A stretch of 40,281 nucleotides of DNA. Source: a bacterium (lineage in GTDB: Bacteria; Bacillota; Clostridia; Lachnospirales; Lachnospiraceae). The DNA lies in the NCBI GenBank assembly GCA_023664305.1, contig JAMPFT010000027.1:1-40281 (forward strand). The letters run 5' to 3'. A program made the translations under genes and the position numbers. This document shows positions 22,514 through 29,950 of the stretch, in pieces (position 1 is the first letter of the stretch; every line of letters starts with the position of its first letter). The notes under the pieces are model-generated. The model had not been told where the DNA came from. It ran no database searches and saw nothing but the letters and a program-made list of their open reading frames with translations.

Positions 22514-23818
22514 GTGAGTACTGAAAAAGGAAAAATTGCAAAAAGCACAAGACGCATTCTGACGGTTGGGCTGGCGGGCTGTCTGCTGTGCGGCAGCGTC
22601 ATGCAGGTCAGTGCGGTGACGCTGAAGGATGTGTTTGACCCGGAGTATTACGCAGATACTTATCCGGATCTGAAGGAGGCATTCGGCTACAACAGCAAGC
22701 TGCTCTGGAAGCATTTCAAAACCTGCGGCCTGGCGGAAGGCAGAAGCATGAACGGCATGATCGACATCGTAAAGTACCGGGAGAGCTACGCCGATTTGGA
22801 GGAGGCCTTCGGGAATGACTGGGACGCTTATCTGGAGCATTATTTGAACTATGGGGCGAAGGAAGGGAGAGACTCCGGGACGGGATTTAATCCCATGGAC
22901 TATGCGGGAAGATACGAGGATCTGCAGGAAGCCTTCGGTGAGGATATTCTGGCTCTCTGGGAACATTATCATACTTATGGGGCTACGGAGAACCGGGAGG
23001 CCAGGGCTGAGACCGTCGTGCAGGCGGAGAAGGCAGCGGAGGCAGCCGCGGCACAGAGGCAGCAGGCGGCAAGCGGATGGACCGAGCGGGTAGATCATAC
23101 CTATAACGACGGCTGGGATATTCGGGAATATAACAGTGTGGGTCAGATGGTAAAGCAGACCTCTTATAACGCGGACGGCAGCATGTCGAGATGGATGGTG
23201 TATGAATATAACAGTGCGGGTCAGATGGTAAAACAGACCTCTTATAACGCGGACGGCAGCATGTCGGCATGGGGTGTGTATGAATATAACAGTGCGGGTC
23301 AGAAAGTAAAGGAGACTTATTATAACGCGGACGGCAGCATGTTGAGTTGGATGGTGTATGAATATAACAGTGCGGGTCAGATGGTAAAGGAGATTTATTA
23401 TAACGCGGACGGTAGTGTAAGGTACAGATATGTATATGTATACTGCAATGGAAAACAGCTGACGCAAAGTTACATTCGGTATAATTCAGACGGCAGCGTA
23501 TCCGAAAGTAAAGCGCATGAATATGACAGCGCCGGGAATGAGATAATGGTGAAGTATACCAATTATACCGATTCTGCTCGATCCTATTGGTATGAATATG
23601 AATTGAACAGTGCCGGGCAGTGGCTCAAGTCGATCATGAAAAACTCGGACGGCAGTGTAAATATGTGGACGGAGTTTGAATATGATGACGCAGGGCGTCG
23701 TACAAAGATGACTGAAAAAGATGCAGGCGGCAGTGTATGGAGGTGGTGGGAATATACCTATGACAGCGATGGAAAGCAGACTGTGACTGAACACACAGCC
23801 GATGAAGAACAGAATTAA
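22514..23818 (+). CDS. secreted protein with N-terminal Y-Y-x-x-x-Y-P-D-L repeats and C-terminal YD-like repeats
   Basis: The 434-residue protein has a signal peptide (basic start, hydrophobic stretch L-T-V-G-L-A-G-C-L-L-C-G, cleavage after V-S-A near residue 34). The first module has three repeats of about 36-38 residues: D-P-E-Y-Y-A-D-T-Y-P-D-L, then E-A-F-G, a W/H segment, and G-L-A-E-G-R or G-A-K-E-G-R. An Ala/Gln-rich linker follows. Residues 205 onward contain about eight units of roughly 26 residues of the form E-Y-N-S-A-G-Q-M-V-K, then Y-N-A-D-G-S, resembling RHS/YD repeats. No transmembrane anchor or sorting signal is seen at the C-terminus. The start is GTG 22514, eight bases after GGAGG. 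Its role is unknown, probably binding at the cell surface or in the medium. Confidence 0.85.
   Translation: MSTEKGKIAKSTRRILTVGLAGCLLCGSVMQVSAVTLKDVFDPEYYADTYPDLKEAFGYNSKLLWKHFKTCGLAEGRSMNGMIDIVKYRESYADLEEAFGNDWDAYLEHYLNYGAKEGRDSGTGFNPMDYAGRYEDLQEAFGEDILALWEHYHTYGATENREARAETVVQAEKAAEAAAAQRQQAASGWTERVDHTYNDGWDIREYNSVGQMVKQTSYNADGSMSRWMVYEYNSAGQMVKQTSYNADGSMSAWGVYEYNSAGQKVKETYYNADGSMLSWMVYEYNSAGQMVKEIYYNADGSVRYRYVYVYCNGKQLTQSYIRYNSDGSVSESKAHEYDSAGNEIMVKYTNYTDSARSYWYEYELNSAGQWLKSIMKNSDGSVNMWTEFEYDDAGRRTKMTEKDAGGSVWRWWEYTYDSDGKQTVTEHTADEEQN
23126..23437 (+). repeat. four 78-bp direct repeats in the secreted protein gene
   Basis: Units of 78 bp (26 codons) start at 23126, 23204, 23282 and 23360 with GAATATAACAGTGYGGGTCA, and share TATAACGCGGACGGCAGCAT. 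Downstream units are older and diverged. The near-identity indicates recent duplication. Confidence 0.9.
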
Positions 23819-23918
23819 AAAGGTTGTCATACCTTCAGGAATTGAGAGCGCAGGACTCTTTTGCGCAGGCAATGTAAAAGGGAAACTGCGGGAAAGTTGA
23901 GATTACAGTCTCGGGAAA

Positions 23919-23961
23919 GAAGCCTCCCTGCCTTATCGACGGATAGGGCGGGGGCTTCTTT
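23919..23961 (+). terminator. intrinsic terminator after the secreted protein gene
   Basis: The stem GAAGCC (23919-23924) with GGCTTC (23953-23958) is extended inward by TCCC/GGG and TTATC/GGATA pairs, and is followed by TTT. It lies about 100 bases after the stop codon. Confidence 0.7.
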
Positions 23962-24051
23962 GCGCTTTGGGACATGGCTGCTTTTGCAAAAGTTATTATT
24001 TTGTGTCGAGCCGTTTTTCGGAAAATTTTTTTGTATCCTTTTCGAAAATTC

Positions 24052-24080
24052 TTGCCCGGTCTCTTTTTCCGTGTTAAAAT
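24052..24080 (+). promoter_or_regulatory. promoter for the Rpn-family gene
   Basis: TTGCCC (24052-24057), a 17-base spacer and TAAAAT (24075-24080) leave a leader of about 200 bases before the start codon at 24292. I see no other structure in 23962-24291. Confidence 0.55.
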
Positions 24081-24291
24081 AAATTCAAAGCATAATCATT
24101 TCAAAACAAGGCGGCAAGCTTATTCTTACGGCGCCGCTGTCAAAGCCCGGCGGGGAAGATCCCGGGGGTCAGGTCAGATATTCTGTATATCACCGGAAAA
24201 TCTATGCTTTTCAATTCAATTACAATTTAAGCAGGAGATTCCGGATAGAAAAAGCGCCCGTGTGTTTCTCCTGCAGTAAGGAGGGAACGGG

Positions 24292-25200
24292 ATGGGATTT
24301 GTTTCGTTAAAGTACGACTTTGCCTTTAAGCGGTTGATGGAGAACGAGGCGGTCAGGAAGCATTTTGTCAGCGACGTGTTGGAAATCCCTGTGGAGGAGA
24401 TTCAGTCCGCGCGGATCGCCAGCCCTGTTTTAGGGAAGGCTTATCTTTGGCAGAAGGAGGGCGTATTGGACATCCTGTTGGTGCTGCAGGACGGCAGGAA
24501 GGTAAACATCGAGCTGCAGGTCAGATCCATAAAATATTGGGACAGGAGAGTCTCGTTTTATTTGGCGAGGATGCTTGCGGAGGACATGCGGGCCGGGGAG
24601 GATTATGGGAAGCTGAAAAAGTGTATTAATATCAGTATCCTGGATTTTGAGATAGATGACAGTCCGGAATACCACAGGGTATACCGCCTCCGGGACAGGC
24701 AGGGGAATGACTTTACGGATCTGATGGAGATACATATTATCGAGCTGCGTAAAGATCTGAGCGGCGGGAAGCTGGACGACTGGATCCGGCTGTTTAACGC
24801 GAAGACAGAGGAGGAATTGAGTATGATAAAGACAGAAAATCCCGGGATGTTGGAAGCGATCAGGGAGGTCAGGGCCATGAGCTATGGAAAAACACTGAGA
24901 TGGATGTACGAGACATGGCGGATGAACCAATGGGATCGGAAGGCCAGGGAGGAGTATGTGCGGGATGAGGGAATAGCGATCGGGGAGGAGAGAGGAATTG
25001 TTCGGGGCATTACTCAGGGCGAGACCCGGAAGCTGGTAAGTCTTGTAAGGAAGAAAGTTGCTCGAAATCAGACAGCGGAGGAGATTGCTGCTCTGCTGGA
25101 GGAAGAACCTTCTCACATTTCCGAAATCTGTGATCTGATCAGAAAACATCCCGAATGGAACGACGAGAGAATCTGTCAGGAATTGGAGGATTCCTTATAA
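24292..25200 (+). CDS. Rpn-family recombination-promoting nuclease / putative transposase
   Basis: The 302-residue protein belongs to the PD-(D/E)XK nuclease family (Rpn, TIGR01784-like). It starts with the typical L-K-Y-D-F-A-F-K-R-L. The catalytic core is G-V-L-D-I-L-L at 57-63 (Asp60) and N-I-E-L-Q-V at 72-77 (Glu74-x-Gln76). The C-terminal part has the usual G-I-A-I-G-E-E-R-G and G-I-T-Q-G-E repeats and a helical tail with a possible helix-turn-helix (T-A-E-E-I-A-A-L-L near 262-270). Such genes are numerous in gut Clostridia and may aid RecA-independent recombination or act in defence. ATG 24292 follows AAGGAGG. No terminal inverted repeats are seen, so I do not call a mobile element. Confidence 0.88.
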   Translation: MGFVSLKYDFAFKRLMENEAVRKHFVSDVLEIPVEEIQSARIASPVLGKAYLWQKEGVLDILLVLQDGRKVNIELQVRSIKYWDRRVSFYLARMLAEDMRAGEDYGKLKKCINISILDFEIDDSPEYHRVYRLRDRQGNDFTDLMEIHIIELRKDLSGGKLDDWIRLFNAKTEEELSMIKTENPGMLEAIREVRAMSYGKTLRWMYETWRMNQWDRKAREEYVRDEGIAIGEERGIVRGITQGETRKLVSLVRKKVARNQTAEEIAALLEEEPSHISEICDLIRKHPEWNDERICQELEDSL

Positions 25201-25287
25201 TCCTGACAGAAAATCTCCAAATCTCCCGCCTCAACAGAATGGGGGTACGGCACAGACTGTTGTTTTGTGCGGTAGAAGTCGTGCCGG

Positions 25288-26475
25288 TCAACCTGTAACA
25301 GCTTTTGTCAGATTCCGGATTTCCTCCGCGATGAATCGGACGGGGCCTCCGCAGGAGTCCAGTTCTTCTGCCTGCGCGAAAAGCATTTCGCATATCTGAC
25401 ACAACGCTTCGGTGATTTTTTCCGGGGAGGTCTCATTTCCCTCCGGGCAGAGCCGGATTGCCGCACGCATTTCGCGGCAGATACGGTCAAAGGAACTTTT
25501 TTGCTCCGCGCTCAGCAGGGGCGCCAGCTTCCGGATTTCTCCCTTGAGGTAGAAAAGCAGGATGCTGCCGGAGAAGGTGATATTGCTGCAGTCTGTATCT
25601 GCACTTGGGTTTGAGGAGACAGCACCGTCACGGTCAGCTTCGGCTGTCCGTCCCAAGGCAGCTTCTTCTTCCTGTCCTGTAAGTTCGCGGAAAACATCTG
25701 CAGAAAGTTCCCGGAAAAACAAAACGACTTCTTCCAAACGATCCCGAAAAGCCGGAATGCCATCCAGCAGCTGTCTGTGGGAAGGCATACGCAGCAGATC
25801 CAGCTTGGCGGCGGAAGCGACAATATCCAGTCGGAACAGGGAATCCTCCAGAACGGATACGCTGATATCTTCAAGGGTCAAAGAAGACAGTTCGTCCGTG
25901 AGCTCATAGATTTCTTCCGCAAGATAGTTATAGGGAAGAGAGGAGGCGGCAGACAGCCTTTTGGCGGCAAGGCGTCCTGCTGTTGTGGCTTCCCGAAGCA
26001 TTTTCACTGCATTTTCCCGCATATCCTGAAAGATGAGGACAGTCAGTTCCCGAAAGTATTCTGCAATTTCGCTGATCTCTATTTGTACATTTTGAGCCAA
26101 TTCCGTATATTGATCGGATATCGGTTTAAAGGCAGCACGGTGCTCCGGTCTGGCGCGGGCTAACAGCAGTCTGATCTGAAAGACCAGAATACCGGATTTC
26201 CGTTCGACGGTTTCCAGAGTTCTCAGAATCAAAAAGCGGGCTGATATCTCGTCAGGATGCTGTGGAATATCGGTGATACGGTTGATTATTGCGCTAAGTT
26301 CATCCGCCATGTCATCCGCGTCAGCGGCAATCAGATCCCGGAATGCGGAGTAGAACGCAGCGGCATCCGGCGCGGCATCCCTGTTTTTTCGGGTGTACTC
26401 TGCTGTGTCCCGGATCCGAACGATCAGCCGGTTCATGTTTCGAATTATTTCGTCAATCTTTTTTGAATACGTCAA
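25288..26475 (-). CDS. all-helical protein of unknown function, coupled to an AraC regulator
   Basis: The 395-residue protein is rich in Ala, Leu, Glu and Arg, and is predicted by eye to be almost wholly alpha-helical. There are no membrane segments and no catalytic motif that I recognise. Helical blocks with recurring E-I-x-E/D-I-x-x and F-R-E-L-x-x patterns (around residues 130-160 and 230-260) suggest bundles or coiled coils; a short polar linker lies near 275-300. The start is probably TTG 26475: AAGGAG lies about ten bases upstream within the AraC gene, and the frame further upstream is only the complement of that gene's code. It overlaps the AraC stop by 23 bases, so the two form an operon. 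Confidence 0.65.
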   Translation of the reverse strand: MTYSKKIDEIIRNMNRLIVRIRDTAEYTRKNRDAAPDAAAFYSAFRDLIAADADDMADELSAIINRITDIPQHPDEISARFLILRTLETVERKSGILVFQIRLLLARARPEHRAAFKPISDQYTELAQNVQIEISEIAEYFRELTVLIFQDMRENAVKMLREATTAGRLAAKRLSAASSLPYNYLAEEIYELTDELSSLTLEDISVSVLEDSLFRLDIVASAAKLDLLRMPSHRQLLDGIPAFRDRLEEVVLFFRELSADVFRELTGQEEEAALGRTAEADRDGAVSSNPSADTDCSNITFSGSILLFYLKGEIRKLAPLLSAEQKSSFDRICREMRAAIRLCPEGNETSPEKITEALCQICEMLFAQAEELDSCGGPVRFIAEEIRNLTKAVTG

Positions 26476-26839
26476 TAGGATATTTCTCCTTCCTGGTTTT
26501 TTCGGGGCAAACAGATAAACGGTGTTTTCGGTACTCTCTTGGAGATACGCCCATATGAGCCCGGAAGCTGCGGGTAAAGACTTCATGAGAGTCGTAACCG
26601 TATTTCAGGGCAATATCGAGGATACTCTCGTCCGTTTCCGCCAGATCCGCGGCGGCAAGTGCGAGTCTGCGCCTGATCACATAACTCATTACGCTGTCTC
26701 CTACGGCTTCACGAAACAGCCGTTGGTAGCGGGAACCGGACAGATGGATACTGCGCGCAAGGCTTTCGACAGTCAGTTTTTTTTGAATGTTTTCCTCGAT
26801 TACCGCCAGAGAGCGAAAAACGGGGTCTTTATTGTTCAT
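26453..26839 (-). CDS. AraC-family single-domain regulator
   Basis: The 128-residue protein is almost entirely one AraC/XylS DNA-binding domain with two helix-turn-helix units. The first has L-T-V-E-S-L-A-R-S-I-H-L-S. The second has I-L-D-I-A-L-K-Y-G-Y-D-S-H-E-V-F-T-R-S-F and the terminal G-V-S-P-R-E-Y-R. In size it resembles MarA/SoxS, and it lacks the GyrI-like effector domain often fused in Firmicutes. The start at ATG 26839 follows AGGAGG. The downstream helical gene overlaps its end, so that protein may be the sensing partner (inference). Confidence 0.88.
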   Translation of the reverse strand: MNNKDPVFRSLAVIEENIQKKLTVESLARSIHLSGSRYQRLFREAVGDSVMSYVIRRRLALAAADLAETDESILDIALKYGYDSHEVFTRSFRAHMGVSPREYRKHRLSVCPEKTRKEKYPIDVFKKD

Positions 26840-26960
26840 GGTCGTGTCCTCCTGTGTCCTGTGAGCAGTTGTATTTTTTCAATTCATTCTTCTATTACAT
26901 CATACCGCATCCGAGACCCTTTTTCTTGACAAATCCTACTGTTTTTGGATATCGGCTTGT

Positions 26961-26990
26961 TTGAAATTATGGCGGCATGTGACGTATAAT
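26961..26990 (+). promoter_or_regulatory. promoter for the controller and restriction genes
   Basis: TTGAAA (26961-26966), 18 bases, and TATAAT (26985-26990) lie 57 bases before the controller start. I did not find a convincing paired C-box; a GATTTAAAATC palindrome at 26995 overlaps the expected start site. Confidence 0.6.
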
Positions 26991-27047
26991 CCGTTGATTT
27001 AAAATCTACAATCCGATACGGTATTTAAGGGTAAGAGAGGTGCCGTT

Positions 27048-27254
27048 ATGATAAAGCAAAAGGTTGGTAACCGGATTCGGGAACTTAGAAACAACGCAGG
27101 GTTAAGCCAGGAAAAACTGGCGCTTGCAGCTGATTTGGACAGGACCTATATTGCAAGCGTTGAAAATGGGAAAAGAAATATTTCAATTGTCAATCTGGAA
27201 AAAATTGCAAATGCATTGGATTGTACACTGGCGATATTCTTTCAGGGGTTATAG
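27048..27254 (+). CDS. small XRE regulator, probable restriction-modification controller protein
   Basis: The 68-residue protein is one Cro/C1-type helix-turn-helix domain: R-I-R-E-L-R, L-S-Q-E-K-L-A-L-A-A-D-L-D-R-T-Y-I-A-S-V-E-N-G-K-R-N-I-S. This is the size and layout of C-proteins of type II restriction systems, which delay and boost expression of the endonuclease. The start at ATG 27048 follows AGAGAGG. The endonuclease gene begins eight bases after the stop codon, and the methyltransferase is convergent. Base composition is AT-rich. Confidence 0.85.
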   Translation: MIKQKVGNRIRELRNNAGLSQEKLALAADLDRTYIASVENGKRNISIVNLEKIANALDCTLAIFFQGL

Positions 27255-27262
27255 GAGTAGAA

Positions 27263-28030
27263 ATGAATTATATTCTGAACAAAGATAACGCCGTATTAAT
27301 TGAGGGTGAATGTACTATCAGTAATGAAAATCTGATAAATGCAATCCTGTTTTGTAATAATGCCATCCGCACGTTAGATGAGCAGACAAAGCAGTTTGAT
27401 ATTAACATTTTTGAAGTTTTGGGAATGCGTAACCTTAGCGGCATGGTAGGCGAATACTTTGCTAAAAGTGTAGAACGTTTTTCAAACGGCAGTTTGCATT
27501 CTAATTTACATCAAGACGGTTATCCTGATTTGCTGCGGACGAATACAACAGAACGGTTAAATTATTATCAGTCGTTATATACCGTAATTGACGGGAAAAA
27601 GTATCCGAAGGATAAAGCGCTGTTCAGCCCGTTCAAATATGGCGGTGTAGAGATAAAGGCAACCTGTGGCAGCACACCGTCAGCGTCCGTTACCCCCAAA
27701 CCGTTAATCGGCGAGCAACGTATCGGTAAGCTGACTTCGTTTGACTGGAAGGCCCATCACAGAGAAACAAATAATCTGTTGTCAATTTTCTGGGATTTTA
27801 TGGATGAAGTTCCGACGGTTGCCGCCTGCTTTTATCGCAGCGATCTGACAATTGACGACTGGGGAAAAATCGTTCAACCGAAATCTGACGGCGGGAGAAC
27901 GACAAGCGTTTCTATTATGACTTCCGCCGGCGTAAAGAAAATGTGTAAGGGCTGGGTTGCCGTCATTGATTCAGAGCCATACATCAATGCGCTTGCAGCC
28001 GGAAAATGGATTGGCCGCAGGGTGAAATAA
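27263..28030 (+). CDS. type II restriction endonuclease, PD-(D/E)XK type
   Basis: The 255-residue protein carries a PD-(D/E)XK site: G-Y-P-D-L-L with Asp89, and G-G-V-E-I-K-A-T with Glu130-x-Lys132. Spacing of about 40 residues is within the range of this superfamily. Glu63 in M-V-G-E-Y-F may be the helix-borne acidic residue. I cannot name the recognition site. The start at ATG 27263 follows AGGAG by six bases, and the frame open to 27221 is not used. It lies in one operon with the controller and is convergent with a C5 methyltransferase, which supports the restriction role. Confidence 0.82.
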   Translation: MNYILNKDNAVLIEGECTISNENLINAILFCNNAIRTLDEQTKQFDINIFEVLGMRNLSGMVGEYFAKSVERFSNGSLHSNLHQDGYPDLLRTNTTERLNYYQSLYTVIDGKKYPKDKALFSPFKYGGVEIKATCGSTPSASVTPKPLIGEQRIGKLTSFDWKAHHRETNNLLSIFWDFMDEVPTVAACFYRSDLTIDDWGKIVQPKSDGGRTTSVSIMTSAGVKKMCKGWVAVIDSEPYINALAAGKWIGRRVK

Positions 28031-28112
28031 CGAAAAATTTCGCTGTAGCCAGGGAAGAATGCGAAGCATTCTTCTAAGCGTCCGGCAGGACGCTTTTTTA
28101 TGACGAAATTTT
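28031..28112 (+). repeat. double-hairpin terminator repeat, family A, copy 4
   Basis: The left part reads CGAAAAATTTCGCTGTAGCC. Hairpin 1 is at 28054-28074 (GAAGAATGC, GAA, GCATTCTTC). Hairpin 2 is AAGCGTCC, GGCA, GGACGCTT at 28076-28095, with T-tract 28094-28099. AAAAATTTCG at 28033-28042 and CGAAATTTTT at 28103-28112 are inverted copies enclosing both hairpins. The element begins right after the endonuclease stop codon, and its T-tract supplies the stop of the methyltransferase on the other strand (28098-28100). Confidence 0.85.
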
Positions 28113-29378
28113 TATAATGTAGGTACAAATCAAGTCAATTACCCGTGGCGGTACGCTTTCCCCGATCGTATCTCTTATAAGACTGTCAGAGCACATTTTC
28201 CCATTTATGCAGAACGAATAGTCATAGTCTGCAATAGATTGAAGAATCAACCCTTCATAAAGAGAAAGAACTCTGCTTTGACTTGGATGTATTTTGTTGT
28301 CAGAACAGGCATATTGGAAGTTTTGTGTTAATGTACTTGCCGGTTCATCCCATTTCATCCGTTTATATGCGCTGACAAAGCCCTTCATTAGCCGCTTTCC
28401 GCCTGTTTGAGCATCTTCAACCCACGGTCGCGGCAATAGGAAGCCGCATTTTTCACAATATAGCGGCGTATCGGTATGCGATTTGTTTATCCCGTCATCA
28501 CAGGAAGCACCATGCGTTTTGTTCCCCTGATAGCCGCATTCCGGATTGACGCACTGATTATTAAATGCAGTATCGCCTTCTTGCGTATTGTCAACCCAAA
28601 ACAGTTTTTTTCCGTCAAGTAAAGGAACCTTGTGTAATCCGTTGAATCCCGGGACTTTGTTTTTCCCCTTTTCCGCTCTTAAAGCAGGCAATTCACCGAT
28701 TGCCTCCCTTAACGTAACCCAATGGCGGGTAAATGAGGTGTCGTTTGCCGAATGCGTAAAATCCGGAAGCAGCCTTTCCCGCTCTTTCAATATTTTTTTG
28801 GCATTTTCATTTCTTGACATTACCGTAATTAAGCGCTTCCTGTGTTGCGGAACACCGTAATCCGCCGCATCTATAACGGCGGGTTCACCATAATAAATAT
28901 CTTTCAATTTACGCTTAACATAATCAAGAATGTTGATTAACTCATCATTTTCGTCATATATGAGAGTATTTGTCATATTGACGACATTTTCAAAGATTAC
29001 CCATTCCGGGCGCAGCGATAAAATAATTTCAACAGCCGGAATGATTAATCTGTTTCGTTCATCCATTTCAGGGCGGATCCCTTTCCTGTAGTTGCTAAGC
29101 ATTTTTCCCATTCCGTTTGATGACATCCCCTGGCACGGCGGCGTGGCCAGTATTAAGAAGGGAGCTTCTGTATAGGTGTTTTTGTAATAATCTACAATTT
29201 CATCCTTAAGAGTCCAAATGTCGCCCTGAAAGCATTTTGTATCCGGATAGTTATTGTGAAAAAGGTTCATACGTTCTTCGAGCAATTCACAGGCGATAAC
29301 GGTGTTGATACCGTTGGCTTTTAATCCCAAATCGCCAATCCCTGACGAAGAAAAAAGGCTGATTGCATTCCGTATCAC
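28098..29378 (-). CDS. DNA (cytosine-5-)-methyltransferase
   Basis: This 426-residue C5 methyltransferase should protect sites cut by the neighbouring endonuclease. Motif I is near F-S-S-S-G-I-G-D-L-G-L. Motif IV is A-T-P-P-C-Q-G with catalytic Cys82, motif VI is F-E-N-V at 129-132, and motif VIII is Q-H-R-K-R-L at 178-183. The target-recognition region holds a zinc-ribbon-like insert, Cys276-x4-Cys281 and Cys308-x2-Cys311, which is not usual for the family. Motif X near the C-terminus (E-S-V-P-P-R-V) is present. The start is GTG 29378, behind GAGGGGG with seven bases spacing. A consensus promoter lies directly upstream. The gene is AT-rich like the rest of the system. Confidence 0.92.
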   Translation of the reverse strand: MIRNAISLFSSSGIGDLGLKANGINTVIACELLEERMNLFHNNYPDTKCFQGDIWTLKDEIVDYYKNTYTEAPFLILATPPCQGMSSNGMGKMLSNYRKGIRPEMDERNRLIIPAVEIILSLRPEWVIFENVVNMTNTLIYDENDELINILDYVKRKLKDIYYGEPAVIDAADYGVPQHRKRLITVMSRNENAKKILKERERLLPDFTHSANDTSFTRHWVTLREAIGELPALRAEKGKNKVPGFNGLHKVPLLDGKKLFWVDNTQEGDTAFNNQCVNPECGYQGNKTHGASCDDGINKSHTDTPLYCEKCGFLLPRPWVEDAQTGGKRLMKGFVSAYKRMKWDEPASTLTQNFQYACSDNKIHPSQSRVLSLYEGLILQSIADYDYSFCINGKMCSDSLIRDTIGESVPPRVIDLICTYIIKISS

Positions 29379-29411
29379 ACGACCACCCCCTCGATGATGA
29401 CTATGAGTAAC

Positions 29412-29444
29412 ATTATAATTGTGAATGCCGCTCTTGTCAAGAGC
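29412..29444 (-). promoter_or_regulatory. methyltransferase promoter with an overlapping 15-bp palindrome
   Basis: On the minus strand TTGACA (29435-29440) and TATAAT (29412-29417) are 17 bases apart, a perfect consensus promoter. A perfect odd palindrome, GCTCTTGTCAAGAGC (29430-29444), covers the -35 box. It could be an operator for the controller protein or for the methyltransferase itself (inference). Confidence 0.75.
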
Positions 29445-29498
29445 GCCGGGAAAAAACGCTGAAGTGAATGTCTTTACGGATTTTTTCCCATCACACTA

Positions 29499-29527
29499 TT
29501 GACATGACCGGAATAACATTGTAGTAT
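29499..29527 (+). promoter_or_regulatory. promoter for the small acidic protein gene
   Basis: TTGACA (29499-29504), a 17-base spacer and TAGTAT (29522-29527) lie 67 bases before the start codon. Confidence 0.7.
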
Positions 29528-29593
29528 GTGGGCATAAAGAACTGTGTCGGGTTGACCGATGCGATATTCCGGTGAGCAAAGGAGGGTAGAAGT

Positions 29594-29857
29594 ATGCGCA
29601 TATTTGACGATGATGTATTGGAGTGCTTCCTGGATAATCAGCTCCAGCTTTTTCCCGAGAAGGTGGTGGAAACGCTGGATGAGGCGGACGGTTTTCTGGA
29701 GGAATGCATGGCTGTAGTGGTAAATTCCGTTGACGAAGTAATAGAGTTCTTCGAAGAGGAAGGTATCGACATGGACGGGGCTGTGGATGATGAGATCCTG
29801 GAGGCGGACGAGGTTTTTGATATCGGTGACGGAAGGTATCTGATCGTGGAAGGATAA
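29594..29857 (+). CDS. small acidic protein of unknown function
   Basis: The 87-residue product is strongly acidic (many Asp and Glu, very few basic residues) and predicted helical in the middle: K-V-V-E-T-L-D-E-A-D-G-F-L and V-D-E-V-I-E-F-F-E-E-E-G. I do not recognise a domain. ATG 29594 follows AAAGGAGGG with good spacing, and it has its own near-consensus promoter and a strong hairpin after it, so it is very likely expressed. The antisense ORF of 154 codons over the same region has no such signals. Confidence 0.75.
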   Translation: MRIFDDDVLECFLDNQLQLFPEKVVETLDEADGFLEECMAVVVNSVDEVIEFFEEEGIDMDGAVDDEILEADEVFDIGDGRYLIVEG

Positions 29858-29907
29858 GATCAGATAAAAAACGCAGAAAATTTCCTGTAAATTGCATGAA
29901 AGACAAC

Positions 29908-29944
29908 AGGTCTTCTATGATATAATCCAAATCATAGAAGACCT
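29908..29944 (+). terminator. perfect hairpin after the small acidic protein gene
   Basis: A perfect 14-bp stem pairs AGGTCTTCTATGAT (29908-29921) with ATCATAGAAGACCT (29931-29944), loop ATAATCCAA. The following bases are TATTATT, not a pure T-run. It probably serves as a terminator or 3'-end stabiliser. Confidence 0.6.
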
Positions 29945-29950
29945 TATTAT

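Noticed and set aside
24292-25200. Insertion sequence around the Rpn-family gene
   Set aside because: The family name includes 'transposase', but no terminal inverted repeats or target-site duplication could be seen.
28033-28112. Family A repeat as a MITE with terminal inverted repeats
   Set aside because: Inverted 10-bp ends are visible only in this copy. The other copies lack a matching right end, so a transposon-like structure is not supported by the window.
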